Assembly (NCBI GenBank): GCA_018398815.1
Contig: JAFLJL010014642.1
Location: forward strand, 1 to 64,000
Direction: 5' to 3'
Length of the DNA: 64,000 nt
From: Conus ventricosus
Taxonomy: Eukaryota; Mollusca; Gastropoda; Neogastropoda; Conidae
The translations under genes and the position numbers were made by a program. A model generated the notes under the pieces. The model had not been told where the DNA came from. It made no database searches and was given only the letters and a program-made list of their open reading frames with translations. Shown here in pieces: positions 34,872 to 45,850 of this stretch (the first letter of the stretch is position 1; each line of letters opens with the position of its first letter).

Positions 34872-35365
34872 GGTCCATTCTGTGGCCCTCCATGCCTCGC
34901 TGTCACAGTGGCCCATTCTGTGGCCCTCCATGCCTCGCTGTCACAGTGGCCCATTCTGTGGCCCCCCATGCCTCGCTGTCACAGTGGCCCATTCTGTGGC
35001 CCTCCATGCCTCGCTGTCACAGTGGCCCATTCTGTGGCCTCCATGCCTCGCTGTCACAGTGGCCCATTCTGTGGCCCTCCATGCCTCGCTGTCACAGTGG
35101 CCCATTCTGTGGCCTTCCATGCCTCGCTGTCACAGTGGCCCATTCTGTGGCCCTCCATGCCTCGCTGTCACAGTGACCCATTCTGTGGCCCTCCATGCCT
35201 CGCTGTCACAGTGACCCATTCTGTGGCCCTCCATGCCTCGCTGTCACAGTGGCCCATTCTGTGGCCCTCCATGCCTCGCTGTCACAGTGGCCCATTCTGT
35301 GGCCCTCCATGCCTCGCTGTCACAGTGGCCCATTCTGTGGCCCCCCATGCCTCGCTGTCACAGTG
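34872..35365 (+). repeat. 38-bp minisatellite, 13 copies
   Basis: Thirteen head-to-tail copies of TGGCCCATTCTGTGGCCCTC plus CATGCCTCGCTGTCACAG, highly homogeneous, with single-base variants (CCCTCC/CCCCCC/CCTTCC, GTGGCC/GTGACC) and one 2-bp deletion near 35040. Three units make 114 bp, so all three frames stay open and cycle through the same peptides. That explains the overlapping 114-188-residue frames. Confidence 0.97.
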
Positions 35366-35998
35366 ACCTCAGTGTCCATATCCTTCCCACTCTTACGCCC
35401 TTGGTCAGTTCGCCTCAACATGGTCGGTGTCGGCGAGTTCTTGGTGACTGTGACTGGATGGACATGGAAAAGCCTTCCGCACAGAGACGCTCACTCAGCG
35501 CTTGTTCCAACACGAAACGATTATTTCAACGAGAAGCGAGATCAGAAAGTAGAGTCCTGGAGTTGTACTGTCTTCACCTGTCAGTGGAACAGCGAGTGAG
35601 GCTGCGGGATGCACACGGCAGCTGCTTGACGGCGGCGGTTTTTTTTTTGTTTGTTTTTTTGCCGGTAGGCTCAGCAGTCATGACATATGGGCTGGTTACA
35701 CCCATGGAAACGCTCTCGTGGAGGTTCTGTCGTGTCCCATTCAGTGGCCATTACACAACGGCATCTGCCAGGGAGCAGATATGTTCCTTGACGTCTTAAC
35801 GGAATGCCCTGTGTGTGCCTGCACCCTATGTGAACACAGCGCAGGCTTCCAAGGGTGGGGCAGGATTGCTCCCAGCTAGTTTGGTCGGCAGTCGAGGACA
35901 GTACTTCTCTGGGTCCCACCCGCACCTTCAGGTGTATCTTTTTTTTTTGTACTCCCAGTTCTTATAGAACAGGGAGTACTTTACAATGGGAACGAAGA
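35366..35998. other. No identifiable feature
   Basis: Balanced composition with T runs at about 35638 and 35939. Frames extend from the minisatellite but show no domain. Confidence 0.5.
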
Positions 35999-36002
35999 AA
36001 TG

Positions 36003-36012
36003 CTGTCTGTGT

Positions 36013-36043
<31 letters not shown>

Positions 36044-36480
36044 CGTCCGTGGTCAAAATGTACTCCACTCGCTCCAGACAAAATTACTGGGCCGATCTTT
36101 CTGAAAATTTGTAGTATGTATTTATTATGGGTCACGGATGATGCCCGATGTTTTATTTTACCGTTATAGCTGTTACTAACGGCTAATAACGGCCCATAAC
36201 GGTTTTTTCTGTTTTATGGAATATGTCAGAAAGTACTTGTCCGATCTTTCTGAAAATTTGTAGCTATGTTCATTGTGGGTCACGGATGATGCCCGATGTT
36301 TTATTTTACCGTTATAGCCGTTACTAACGGCTATAACGGCCCATAACGGTTTTTTCTTTATGGACAAACTCAGAAAGAAACTCGGCCGATTTTTCCTGAA
36401 AGTTTGTAGGTATCTTCGTTATGGGTGCCACAGAATGATGGCCGTATTTAACCAAATACCCGTTACTAACGCTATAACCC
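36003..36480 (+). repeat. TGTC run followed by ~145-bp tandem repeat, 3 copies
   Basis: A TGTC tetranucleotide run at 36003-36049 precedes three copies (about 36090, 36238 and 36383 onward) of a unit containing CCGATCTTTCTGAAAATTTG, GGGTCACGGATGATGCCCGA and a palindrome GTTATAGCCGTTA/TAACGGCTATAAC. The third copy decays into the homopolymer-rich patch that follows. Confidence 0.85.
36309..36339. repeat. Perfect 15-bp palindrome
   Basis: CCGTTATAGCCGTTA (36309-36323) is followed after one base by its exact reverse complement (36325-36339). The equivalent site in the first tandem copy (about 36160-36190) has two differences. Confidence 0.95.
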
Positions 36481-36840
36481 GGGGTCCCCCCCCCCACCCC
36501 CCCAGACCCCCCCCCAAAAAAATCAAAACTAGTATTATTTTTTTTATTTTATATAATTAGTTTTTATATTTTTTTTTTTTTTTTCCTTTTCTTTAAATAC
36601 CTTCTCCCCCCTTTATTATATGGGAAAAAAATTATTAATTCCCCCTCATGCGTTTAAAAAATAATTTTTTCCACTACCCTCCACCACCCCCCCAGAATTT
36701 AAAAAAAAACATTTGAAAAAAAAACAGATAGTATAAAAAACAAAAAACAAAAAGAAAAGGTACGGTTTTCTTTTTTTAATTAAAACTATATTGGGCCATT
36801 TGATTTTTTTTTTTATTATTTTTGCATAGCAAAAATCTTG
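36481..36840. other. Homopolymer-rich patch
   Basis: C, A and T runs of 5-15 bases abruptly replace the tandem repeat. This resembles the quality of 15.4-27.9 kb and is probably unpolished consensus. Confidence 0.6.
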
Positions 36841-37635
36841 ATTATTTTTTCCTGCATAATTCGATCAAGATCAGCCACTGCTGACGCCCACCGCTCCCTG
36901 AAGTGAGTTTGTTGGCAGCGGTGCGGTGTCTCCTCCGTGGGATTCCTCGGGCCACCTGACATTAAACTCTCTCTGTAGATGCCATGCCGGGCGGAGACGG
37001 GAACGAACATAGTGTGCTGGTGTCCGGGGGTACCTGCAATGGCGATACGAAAACAATGTCATTAGAGGATGGTACCAAAATGTGCAACTTAAAACAACCC
37101 ATCAAAAAAACATCAACAACTCGTAGCCAAAGGAAAAAAAACACCGCTGGGGGGGTGACAAAAAAAAAAACCCACAAAAAATAGGGCCCCCCCACCCGCC
37201 CTGCAAGATGTGGTATCATTAAAATGGACCGTCAAAAACGGTAGAAGTCCAAGGGACATTGACACGCTGTGTTCGGATACAACCCCAGTATGTCATGATG
37301 GATCAACGGATCGAGTTCGGAGCAGGTCGTTTACCGGCAGAGGTTACTGCCTCGCACTCAAAAACCTCATTCTATATTACATTACAGCAAGACGACAGCC
37401 TACTATGCTTATGCCAGGGCCACAGATGCCTGAGCAATACCAGCTGAACAGTGGTACAAACCACTGGCTTTACACCAGATGCTGCTGACAAGTATGTTAA
37501 GATCAATTAATGTTTAAATCACAACGGTCTTTGAAATTTAGCTGTAAATGTAATGGAACAAAGATCTAACAGCCTGTTCGTATGAATGTCACATACTATT
37601 TTACCCAATAGCTTACTAACACTGACGTGCCCAAA
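36841..37635. other. No identifiable gene
   Basis: Mostly normal-looking sequence with an A/C-homopolymer patch near 37110-37195. A plus frame of 92 residues (37210-37488) has no recognised domain. Confidence 0.45.
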
Positions 37636-37639
37636 ACTC

Positions 37640-37772
37640 CTCTCCTCTCTCACTCTCTCTTCATCTCTCCTCACTCACTCTCTCTCACCATCACTCTCTT
37701 TCTCTCTCTCAATATATATAAATATATATAAAATATATATATATATATATATATTTAAATAGATATATATAT
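37640..37772. repeat. (TC)n then (TA)n at the left edge of the palindrome
   Basis: CTCT repeats to about 37710 followed by TA repeats to about 37772. The same two tracts appear in mirror order (TA then GA) at the right edge, 45483-45660. Confidence 0.9.
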
Positions 37773-37775
37773 AAA

Positions 37776-40205
37776 TCAATGAAGAATAAAAAGGAAGGTT
37801 AAAACTCAAGGTTAAAACTCGACAATGTGTTTCTAGCGGCGTTGCGCTGTCATCAATGGGGTCTCTGTTTGCCCCACCGCCGATTTTTAGATAGCGTGTG
37901 GGCTCTCGTTGCGTTTTTTGCACTGCGGGTTGGCTGCCGTGTTTTTTGGGGCCTTACAGGTTTTTGTTTTGGATGTGTCACATAACAAAACGAATTCCAT
38001 TTATGCCTGCAGTTGTTTACTATTTCTGTTTTTTGTTTTTAAATTGCTAAGTGTGGTTTTGCATATATTAACCATTTTCAGTTTAAAACATAGGGTGCAC
38101 CTTTTTGAACATTGCTGTATGGTGATGCCCCTTTTTTATGATTTTCCAGTATATAATGTAGCTTGTTTTTTGCGTCTTTAAGTTTCCAGATATATTGCTC
38201 AGTTTTCTGTATGGTTTTTTATTATTTTTCTTTATTGAATGACTGTATGTGGTTTGCATATCTGGTTTTGAAGTGGTTTTTCAGTGACCCTATGTATGAA
38301 TTCTTTTTCATTTTCTGATGTTACAGTGGCCCTGTTATACAATGTTGTTGTGGAGACATTTTAATGTTAGTGGCACTGCTCCTTTCTCGTGCAATTGCAA
38401 GATGTTCCTTTCTTCACCTTCTTTGCTGTGTTGATTTTCATTTTGTTTGGATGAGTCAATCAGGTTTTTGAGGTTGGGCCATACATGAGTACGATAGTTT
38501 GACATGTTTTTGATTAAATATTTGGACAGTTTGTGCTCTTTTGGAAATGAAGTTGCCTAGGATTTTGAAGAATTCTTTCTTTCCCTATGTTTGATTCGAG
38601 TTTCCCGTCGTATGGGGGTTATACCATAAGATTATTCTTTTTCCTATTTTTCTTGCTTTAATGTGTATGTTGTCCGTGTTTTTATGTAGTTTGTATTGTA
38701 TCCACATGGTTTGTAGTGCCGTCCTGTATTCCCACTGCTGCATTGTTGAACACTGCCCCTCTTGCATGACAGGTTTGATAGTCCTCCTTGTATATGCAAT
38801 GGGGTATGGTCTTTAATACAGATGAGGAATGGTTACTTATTGGTGTGTACAAAAAAGAGGTGTATCGTTGGTTATCTTGTATGGATTAAATATATGTTAG
38901 TTGAGATCCAGTGTTATGTCTAATATCCACTCAACTACCATTTTGATTGCTTCCATGGTGATCTTTAAGTTGTGGTTTTGGGAAGATTTGCAATATTCTT
39001 TCTTCATGTTTTCGATGGTTCTTGGGATGTTTGTTAAGTGCAGCAAGCCATCGACTCTGTACAGTCCGACAATGAATACCGATTTTTTCTTGATGTTGGA
39101 CAGCATGAAAGTCGGACCATTTCACATGTTCATGCACCAACATATGAAAACCCATGTTACGTCGAATGTTGAGTTTCTGTTGTTTCCTGATCCAGGTATC
39201 ATTTCATAGCTGTGTAAGTAAATGTTTTCATGGAGAGGAAATGATTTCCATTCAGCCCCTGTTATTACTGTGTGGTTACTGGCAAACTTCAGGCTTTGGA
39301 GAGTAGTTTCCTCATCAATGAAGGGTAAAAGTACTACTATGTCAAATGATAAAAATACTGTCATTACTTTGTTTATTGAGTTTTAAGAACAATGATAACT
39401 TCGTAGTGTTCTTCCATAGGTTGTAATCAGAGTTTGATTTAATGTCCTTTGTTATATTATTCCAGAATTTTCTTGCATGTGATTTTGCCTAATTCAGATT
39501 TCGATGGGATTATTAGACATCAATTTGGATTTGTTAGAAAGTTGGTTTGTGGTCTTGAGTGTATGAAACATCTAGTTGCTGTCGCTTCTAACCAGCACTT
39601 AGACAATGCGCTCTGCAAGTTCTTTAATCTTACGTGCGAGATACAGTCAAGTATATTTTTTTTGTCAGCTTTTTTGTAGTTTTTCTGGATGTTTTTGTCA
39701 GGAGTTGAGAAAATCCTTTGGTTCCATTTTGTAGTAATTGCTAAGTTTTGTAGCCTCACATATAATTTTTTGTCAATTTGTACTTGATTTATATGGTTTA
39801 TAAAAATGTAGTATTTGGAAATCGTTTGTTTAGATTTATTTGAATTCCAATAAATGGTTATCATTCTTTCATTTGATCTTCAAAGCGTATCATATCGTCT
39901 ATGACGGGTGGTGATTCGCCATGATAATGAAGATCGTAGGAAGTTTTTTGTCCTCTTTTTTTTTGCAATCGGGTTCAAAAAAGAATGCTTTCCATCTCAT
40001 ATTGCGTACGAACTATTTCGTAATGTTCAATAATCATTTTAAGTAGAAATTGTGGGTTAAGAACGGTAAAGATATTGTTGACGATTCCAAAAATTGATTT
40101 CCTCCATTTTAAAATCTTTCGGGCCACAGTGCTTCACCGTGATGAGCAATCAAGATGAAAATAACCAAAGAGCCTAAAATGATATTAAAAGTGCTCGACC
40201 CCAGG
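37776..40205 (-). pseudogene. Penelope-like copy A: RT plus GIY-YIG remnant
   Basis: Read on the minus strand: an N-terminal region beginning near 40100; the RT active site GLYRVDGL (39067-39044, where copy C reads QYRDEGL); and the following FQ-type helix and LDITLDLN (about 38930-38895). Next come IILWYNPHTTGN (about 38640-38600), the Cys motif CNCTRKEQC (about 38402-38371), YIGSLKNHFKTRYANHIQSF (38296-38232) as the GIY-YIG core, and a C-terminal NNCRHKWNS near 38000. The RT copies element RNA and the GIY-YIG domain nicks the target. It has at least five frame changes and one altered catalytic position. Confidence 0.75.
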
Positions 40206-40207
40206 GG

Positions 40208-41413
40208 AGCAACATATGTCAACGATGTAAAAAGGAAGGTTAAACTTCAGGTTAAACCTTCTACAAATTTTTTTCTAGCGCGTTGCGCTGTCATCAGGAA
40301 GGTCTCTGTAGCCACCCGCCGATGTTAAAAAGCGTAGTGGCACAAACTAATGCGGTTGTTTGCACTGCGTTGCTGCACGTGTTATTTTTGGGGCTTTCAG
40401 GTATTTGTTTTTATGTGTATCACTAACACGATTTCCATTTTATTGCCTGCAGTTGTTTACTATTTTCTGTTTTTGGTGATTAAAGTTGCTAAGTGTGGTA
40501 TGCACAGTATTAAACCATTTTTCAGTTAAACATAGTTGCACCTTATTGAAACATTGCAGTATGTGAAATGCTCTTTTGTATTATTATCCAGGGATATATT
40601 GTTACTTGTATTTTGCGTCATAGTTTTCCAGATAAATTTGCACAGTTCTGTTTGGTTTATATTATTATTTTCTTTATGGAATGACAGTTTGTGGTTGCAT
40701 ATCTGGTTTTGAAGTGGTTTTCATTGATCCCCATGTATGTTTCATTTACAATTTCTGCTGTTAGCAGTGGCCTGGTATACAATGTTGTTGTGGAGACATT
40801 TATGTTTAAGGGCACTTCCTCCTATCACGTGCAATTGCATATTTCCTATTCTTCACCCATCTTTGCTGTGTTATGATATTTCATTTTGTTGATGCGTCAA
40901 ACAGGATTATGAGGTGGGCAACATGAGTAACGCTAGTTTGACAGTGTTTTAGTAAATATTTTGTACATTTTGTGCTCATTTGGAAATGAAGTTGCTAGGA
41001 TTTTAGGGGGGGAAGGGAATTCTTTCCCTATGTTTGTATTGATTTTCCCGTCGTATGGGGGGTAATACCATAAGATTTTCTTTTCCAATTTTTTCTGCAT
41101 TTAATGTGTTGTTGACCGGTTGTATTGTGTAGTATGTAATTGTATCCACTTTGTTATGTAGTGCCCTCCTGGTATTTCCACTGCTGCATTGTTGAACACA
41201 CTCTCATTGCATGACAGGATTGAAAGTCACATGTTTTAAGCCAGGGGTATGGTCTTAATACAGAAGGAGATGTTTACTTTTGGTGTGTACATAAAGATGT
41301 GAACGTTTTTGGTTTCTTGATGTTTAATAATATGGTTGATGAAGAACCAGTGTATAAGTCTAAGTATTCACTACCATTTTTTTTTGCTTCAATGGTGATC
41401 TTTAAGTTGTGGT
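40208..41413 (-). pseudogene. Penelope-like copy B: 5'-truncated, GIY-YIG half
   Basis: The minus-strand copy begins inside the protein just after the RT active site (context KPQL near 41413) and continues through the GIY-YIG region (about 40738-40683) to the shared 3' end (GCGTTGCGCTGTCATCA on the plus strand at about 40282). Most of the RT is absent. Its truncated end abuts the first plus-strand copy and so marks the symmetry break of the inverted repeat. Confidence 0.7.
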
Positions 41414-42880
41414 TTTGGAAGAAATGGAAATCAAACTCCACACCAAGAAAACATCTACACACAGAAATCAAACCTGGGTCCGGAAAAATCCAACAGAACA
41501 CAACATTCGACGTAACTGCATGGTTCATAAGATGGTGCAGAAAACATGATGAACTGGTCGACAATTCATGCAGTCCAACAACAAGAAAAAACTCGGAAAA
41601 CAAGTCGGACAGTACAGAGACGAAGGCCTTGCTGCACTAACAAACAACCAAGAACCAACGAAAACAAGTAATGAAAGAACAATGCCAAACTCTACCAAAA
41701 CCACAACTTAAAGAACACCATTGAAGCAAACAAAAAGGTAGTGAACAACTAGACATAAACAAGATCTCAACAACAATATATAAACGCAAACAAGAACCCA
41801 ACTATAAACCACTATATGTACACACCAAAAAGAAACCCATCCACCATCTGTATTAAAGACCATAACCCCCAAGGCATAAACAAGAGACTAACAAACCTGT
41901 CAAAGCAAATTGAGAGAGTGTCCACCAAGCAGCAGAGGAATACCAGGAGGCACTACAAACAAGAGGATACAATTACAAACTACAATACAACCCGACCACA
42001 ACACAAATAAAAGCAAGAAAAATAGGAAAGAAAAATCATTGGAATAACCCCCATACGACGGGAAACCAAAACAAACCCCATAGGGAAAGAATTCTCAAAT
42101 CCTAGCAACTCATTTCCAAAAGAGCACAAACTGACGCAAAAAATTTAAACAAAAACACTGTCAAACATCGTACTCATGTATGCCCAACCTCAAAAACCTG
42201 AATGACGCATCCATACAAAAAGAAAAACACCACAGCAAAGAAGGTGAAGAAATGAAATCTTGCAATAGCACGAGAAAAGGAGCAGTGCCCACAGAAACAA
42301 TAAATGACTCCACAACAACATTGTATACCAGGCCACTGAAACATCAGAAAATGAAACAAGAAACATACATAGGGATCACTGAAAACCATTCAAAACCAGA
42401 TATGCAAACCACAAACAGTCATACAATAGACAAAAATAAAACCAAACAAACTGAGTCAAATAAATCAGAAACTTAAAGACGCACGAAACAACTACAATAA
42501 ATCCTGGAAAAATCAAAAAAGCGGCATCCACCATAACAGCAATGTATTTCAAAAAGGTGCAACCTATGTTTAAACATCGAATAATGGTTTAAAACTAAGC
42601 AAACCACACTTAGCAACTAAAACACCAAAACAAATAGTAAAAACAACTGCAGGCATAAATGTAAATCGTTGTAGTGAACACATCCAAAACAAAAACCTGA
42701 AAGCCCCCAAAAAAACACGTGCAGCCAACCCGCACTTGCAAACAACCTGCAAACTGGAGAGCACCACACGCTAAAACACATCGTCGGTGGGCAAACGAGC
42801 CAACCTGAAGACAGCGCAACGCCGCTAGAAACAAATTTGTCTGAGTATTAACCTTGAGAATTAACCTTCCTTTATTTTAA
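41414..42880 (+). pseudogene. Penelope-like copy C: RT active site to 3' end
   Basis: The plus strand starts in the RT upstream of the active site (context equivalent to 43926 in copy D). It reads GQYRDEGLAAL at 41607-41639, then NIPQGINKRLTNLS-type sequence (PQGINKRLTNLSKQ at about 41868-41910), the Cys motif at about 42258-42292, and TYIGITENH at about 42363-42390. It ends at the 3' boundary near 42880. About 285 bp at its start (41414-41697) have no counterpart in copy B and form the spacer of the inverted repeat. This copy shows the least altered RT motif. Confidence 0.75.
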
Positions 42881-42884
42881 CTTC

Positions 42885-43392
42885 ATTGACAAATGATGCT
42901 CCCTCAAGGGGTCAGCACATTTTAAAAAACAATTTAGGCTCTTTGGTTATATTCACTTGATGCTCCTCACGTTGAGCACAGTGGCCCGAAAGCTTTTAAA
43001 ATGGAGGAATCAATTTTAGGCAGTCAACAAAAAACATACCGAACTGCTAACCCACATTCTACTTAAAAAGTTAATAGACCAAACCGAAAAGTTCGTACGC
43101 AATATAATGGCAAGCATCATTTCCTGAACCCGAATGCCAAAAAAGAGGACAAAACACCATACATTCCAAATCAAGCATCACCAACCATCATAGACATATT
43201 GAACGCTTGAAGATCAAAAGAAAAAAGAATGATAACCAATATTGAATATCAAAAAATCTAACAACGAAAACCAAACAACATTAAAACACCAAATAAAACA
43301 AATTACAAAAAGACAAAAAAATAATTTGTGAAGGCTGACAAAACTAGCAATAAACTTACAAATTGGAACAAAGGGGGGGGGGGGGGGGGGGT

Positions 43393-43443
<51 letters not shown>

Positions 43444-45395
43444 CAAAGAATTATTCTCAACTCCTTGACAAAAACATCCGAAAAAAACTACAAAATAGCT
43501 GACAAAAAAATAACATGACAGTAATCCGCACTAAGATAAATAACTTGCAGGAGCGCATAGAACGCAAGTGACAGGAAAAAGCGACCGCAACAAAAGAAAG
43601 CTTTCATAACACTCAAAGACCACAAACCCAACTTTCAAAACAATCCAACATGCATACTAATAAACCCATCGAAATCTAAATAGGCAAAATAAGCAAGAAA
43701 AGTCTGGAAAAAAAACCAAAGGACCAAAAAATCAAACTCTGATTAACAACCTCTGGAAAACACCTACGAAGTTATCCAAATGGTTCCAAAAAACACAATA
43801 AACCAAGTAAAACAGTATTTATCACATATGACATAGTAGACTTTTTACCCATCCCCCCCATAGATAAGGAACTACTCTCCAAAGCCAGAAGTTAGCCAGT
43901 AACCACACAGACATAACAGGTCAGAAATGGAAATCATACTCCACACCAAGAAAACATTACTACACAGGCAGAAATTAACCTTGATCGGAAAACCAACAGA
44001 AAACTCCACATTCGAACGTAACCATGGGTTTCATAAGATGGTGCAAAACATGGAACTGTCGGACAATACATGCTGTCCAACATCAAGAAAAAACTTCGGA
44101 AAACAGTCGGACTGTACAGAGACATTGCCTTGCTGCACTATACAAAACAACCAATAAACAACGAAAACAAGAAGAAAGAACTATGCAAAATCTTCCAAAA
44201 CCACAACTTAAGATCACCATTGAAGCAAACAAAAAGGTATGAACAACTTAGACATAACACTGGATCACAACAACCATAAAATAAACCATACAAGAAACCC
44301 AACAGATACACCTCCTTTTAAGTAACCCAAAAGTAACCATCCACCATCTGTATTAAACCATACCCAAGGGGGGGGGGGGGGGGAATCATGGCATAAACAA
44401 GAAACTATCAAACCTTCATGCAATGAGAATGTGTTCAACAATGGCAGCATTGGAATACCAGAGCACAACAAACAAGTGGATACAATTACAAACTACAATA
44501 CAACCCGACAACAACACAAATAAAAGCAGAAAAAATAGGAAAGAAAAATCATAATGGTATAACCCCCCCATACGAACGGGAAACTTCAAAACAAACATAG
44601 GAAAAGAAATTCTCAAAATCCAAGCAACTTCCTTATCCAAAAAGCACAAACGGCCCAAAATAGTAAACAAAACACTTTCAAACTATCGTAATCATTAAGC
44701 CCAACCTCAAAAACCTATTTACGCATGCCAACAAAATGAAAAACATCACAGCAAAGAAGGGTGAAGAAGAGGAAATCTTGCAATTGCACGAGAAAGGAGC
44801 AGTGCCCCTAAACAATAAATGTCTCCACAACAACAATGTATACCCAGGCCCCTGTAACCATCAAAAAAAAGAAAAAGAAACTAGAACATAGGGATACACT
44901 GAAACCACTTCAAAACCAGATATGCAAACCACAAAAGTCAATCAATAAATAAAAAATATAAAAACCAAACAGAACTGACAAAAAAATCCAGTAAACTTAA
45001 AGACGCAAAAACAAGCTACAAAAACCTGGAAAATCATAAAAAAAAGAGCACACCATACAGCAATGTTTCAAAAAGGTGCAACCTATGTTAAACAGACAAA
45101 AAGGTAAAACAAGCCAAACCACACTTATCAACTTATAAACACCCAAAACAGAAATAGTAAACAACTGCAGGCAAAAAAATGGAAATTGGCGTGTTAAGAA
45201 CACATCCAAAACAAAAACCAGAAAAGCCCACAAAAAACACGTGCCGCCAACCGCACGTGCCAACAACCCGCAAAACGTGAGCCCACACGCTATAAAAAAC
45301 ATCGGCGGTATGGGCCAACAGAGACGCATCCAGAAGACAGCGCAACGCCGCAAGATCACAACTTTGTCGATTTTAAAAACCTTGAGTTTTAAAAA
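42885..45395 (+). pseudogene. Penelope-like copy D: near full-length unit
   Basis: It begins with the unit's 5' boundary (CATTGACAAATGATGC, then TTAGGCTCTTTGG), which follows copy C's 3' boundary directly, a head-to-tail junction. Landmarks on the plus strand are the RT site GLYRDIALLH (about 44109-44138), the Cys motif near 44780-44815, the GIY-YIG region near 44890-44942 and the 3' end CAGCGCAACGCCGC near 45340. It mirrors copy A in extent. It contains a 69-base G run at 43373-43441 and another at about 44368-44385. Confidence 0.7.
43373..43441 (+). repeat. G homopolymer of 69 bases with one T
   Basis: Only one non-G base (T at 43392). The equivalent position in copy A (around 39720) reads TTGGTTCCATTTTG on the plus strand, with no such run. 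It is therefore either an insertion private to this copy or a sequencing artefact. Confidence 0.9.
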
Positions 45396-45482
45396 CCTTC
45401 CTTTTTAACATCATTGACAAAAGTTGCAACTCCCCAATGGTCAGAGCACTTTTAAAATCATTTTTAGGCTCTTTGGAAATAT
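45396..45482 (+). repeat. 5' fragment of a further Penelope-like unit
   Basis: CATTGACAAAAGTTGC through TTTTAGGCTCTTTGG repeats the beginning of copy D, then is cut off by the TA tract. This confirms the tandem head-to-tail arrangement of units. Confidence 0.75.
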
Positions 45483-45511
45483 TCATCTATATATATAAAT
45501 TATATATATAT

Positions 45512-45545
<34 letters not shown>

Positions 45546-45850
45546 ATATATATATATATATCTGTATTCACTCACTCAATATAAATATATAACATATATA
45601 TATAAGTAATTTGAGAGAGAGAGAGAGAGAGAGAGAGCGAGTAGAGAGAAGAGAGAGGGCTCAATCTCTGTCTGGCTTATCTAATCGTCTCTAAATCAGC
45701 AACTCATGGTGTGTGTGTGTGTGTATGGGTGGTGTGTGTGAGTGTGTGTGAGAGTGAGTGTAAGTGTGTACGTGCGTGCGTGCGTGCGTGCGTGCGGGCG
45801 TGCGTGAGAGTGTGTGTGTGGTGTGGTGTTGTGTTGTGTGTGTGAGATGA
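45483..45850. repeat. (TA)n, (GA)n and (GT)n tracts
   Basis: TA repeats to about 45606, GA repeats at about 45612-45658, then GT repeats with GTGC variants at 45708-45845. The TA and GA tracts mirror those at the left edge of the inverted repeat; the GT tract does not. Confidence 0.95.

Larger units (their letters stand above)
37773..45482. mobile_element. Head-to-head cluster of four Penelope-like element copies (large inverted repeat)
   Basis: Two copies on the minus strand (about 40205-37776 and 41413-40208) are followed by two copies on the plus strand (about 41414-42880 and 42885-45395) and a short start of a fifth (45396-45482). Units within each arm are head-to-tail; the arms are inverted about a point near 41414. 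The encoded protein has an RT with a YRDD-type active site, a Cys motif and a GIY-YIG endonuclease, the combination characteristic of Penelope-like elements, which are also known for tandem and inverted partial copies. All copies are broken by frameshifts. Confidence 0.75.

Noticed and set aside
34872..35365. Possible CRISPR-like array
   Set aside because: Tandem 38-bp units without spacers.
34793..35799. Four overlapping plus-strand frames of 114-188 residues with Cys/His-rich repeats resembling zinc fingers
   Set aside because: They are the three phases of the 38-bp tandem repeat; Cys and His spacing follows the repeat, not a zinc-finger pattern.
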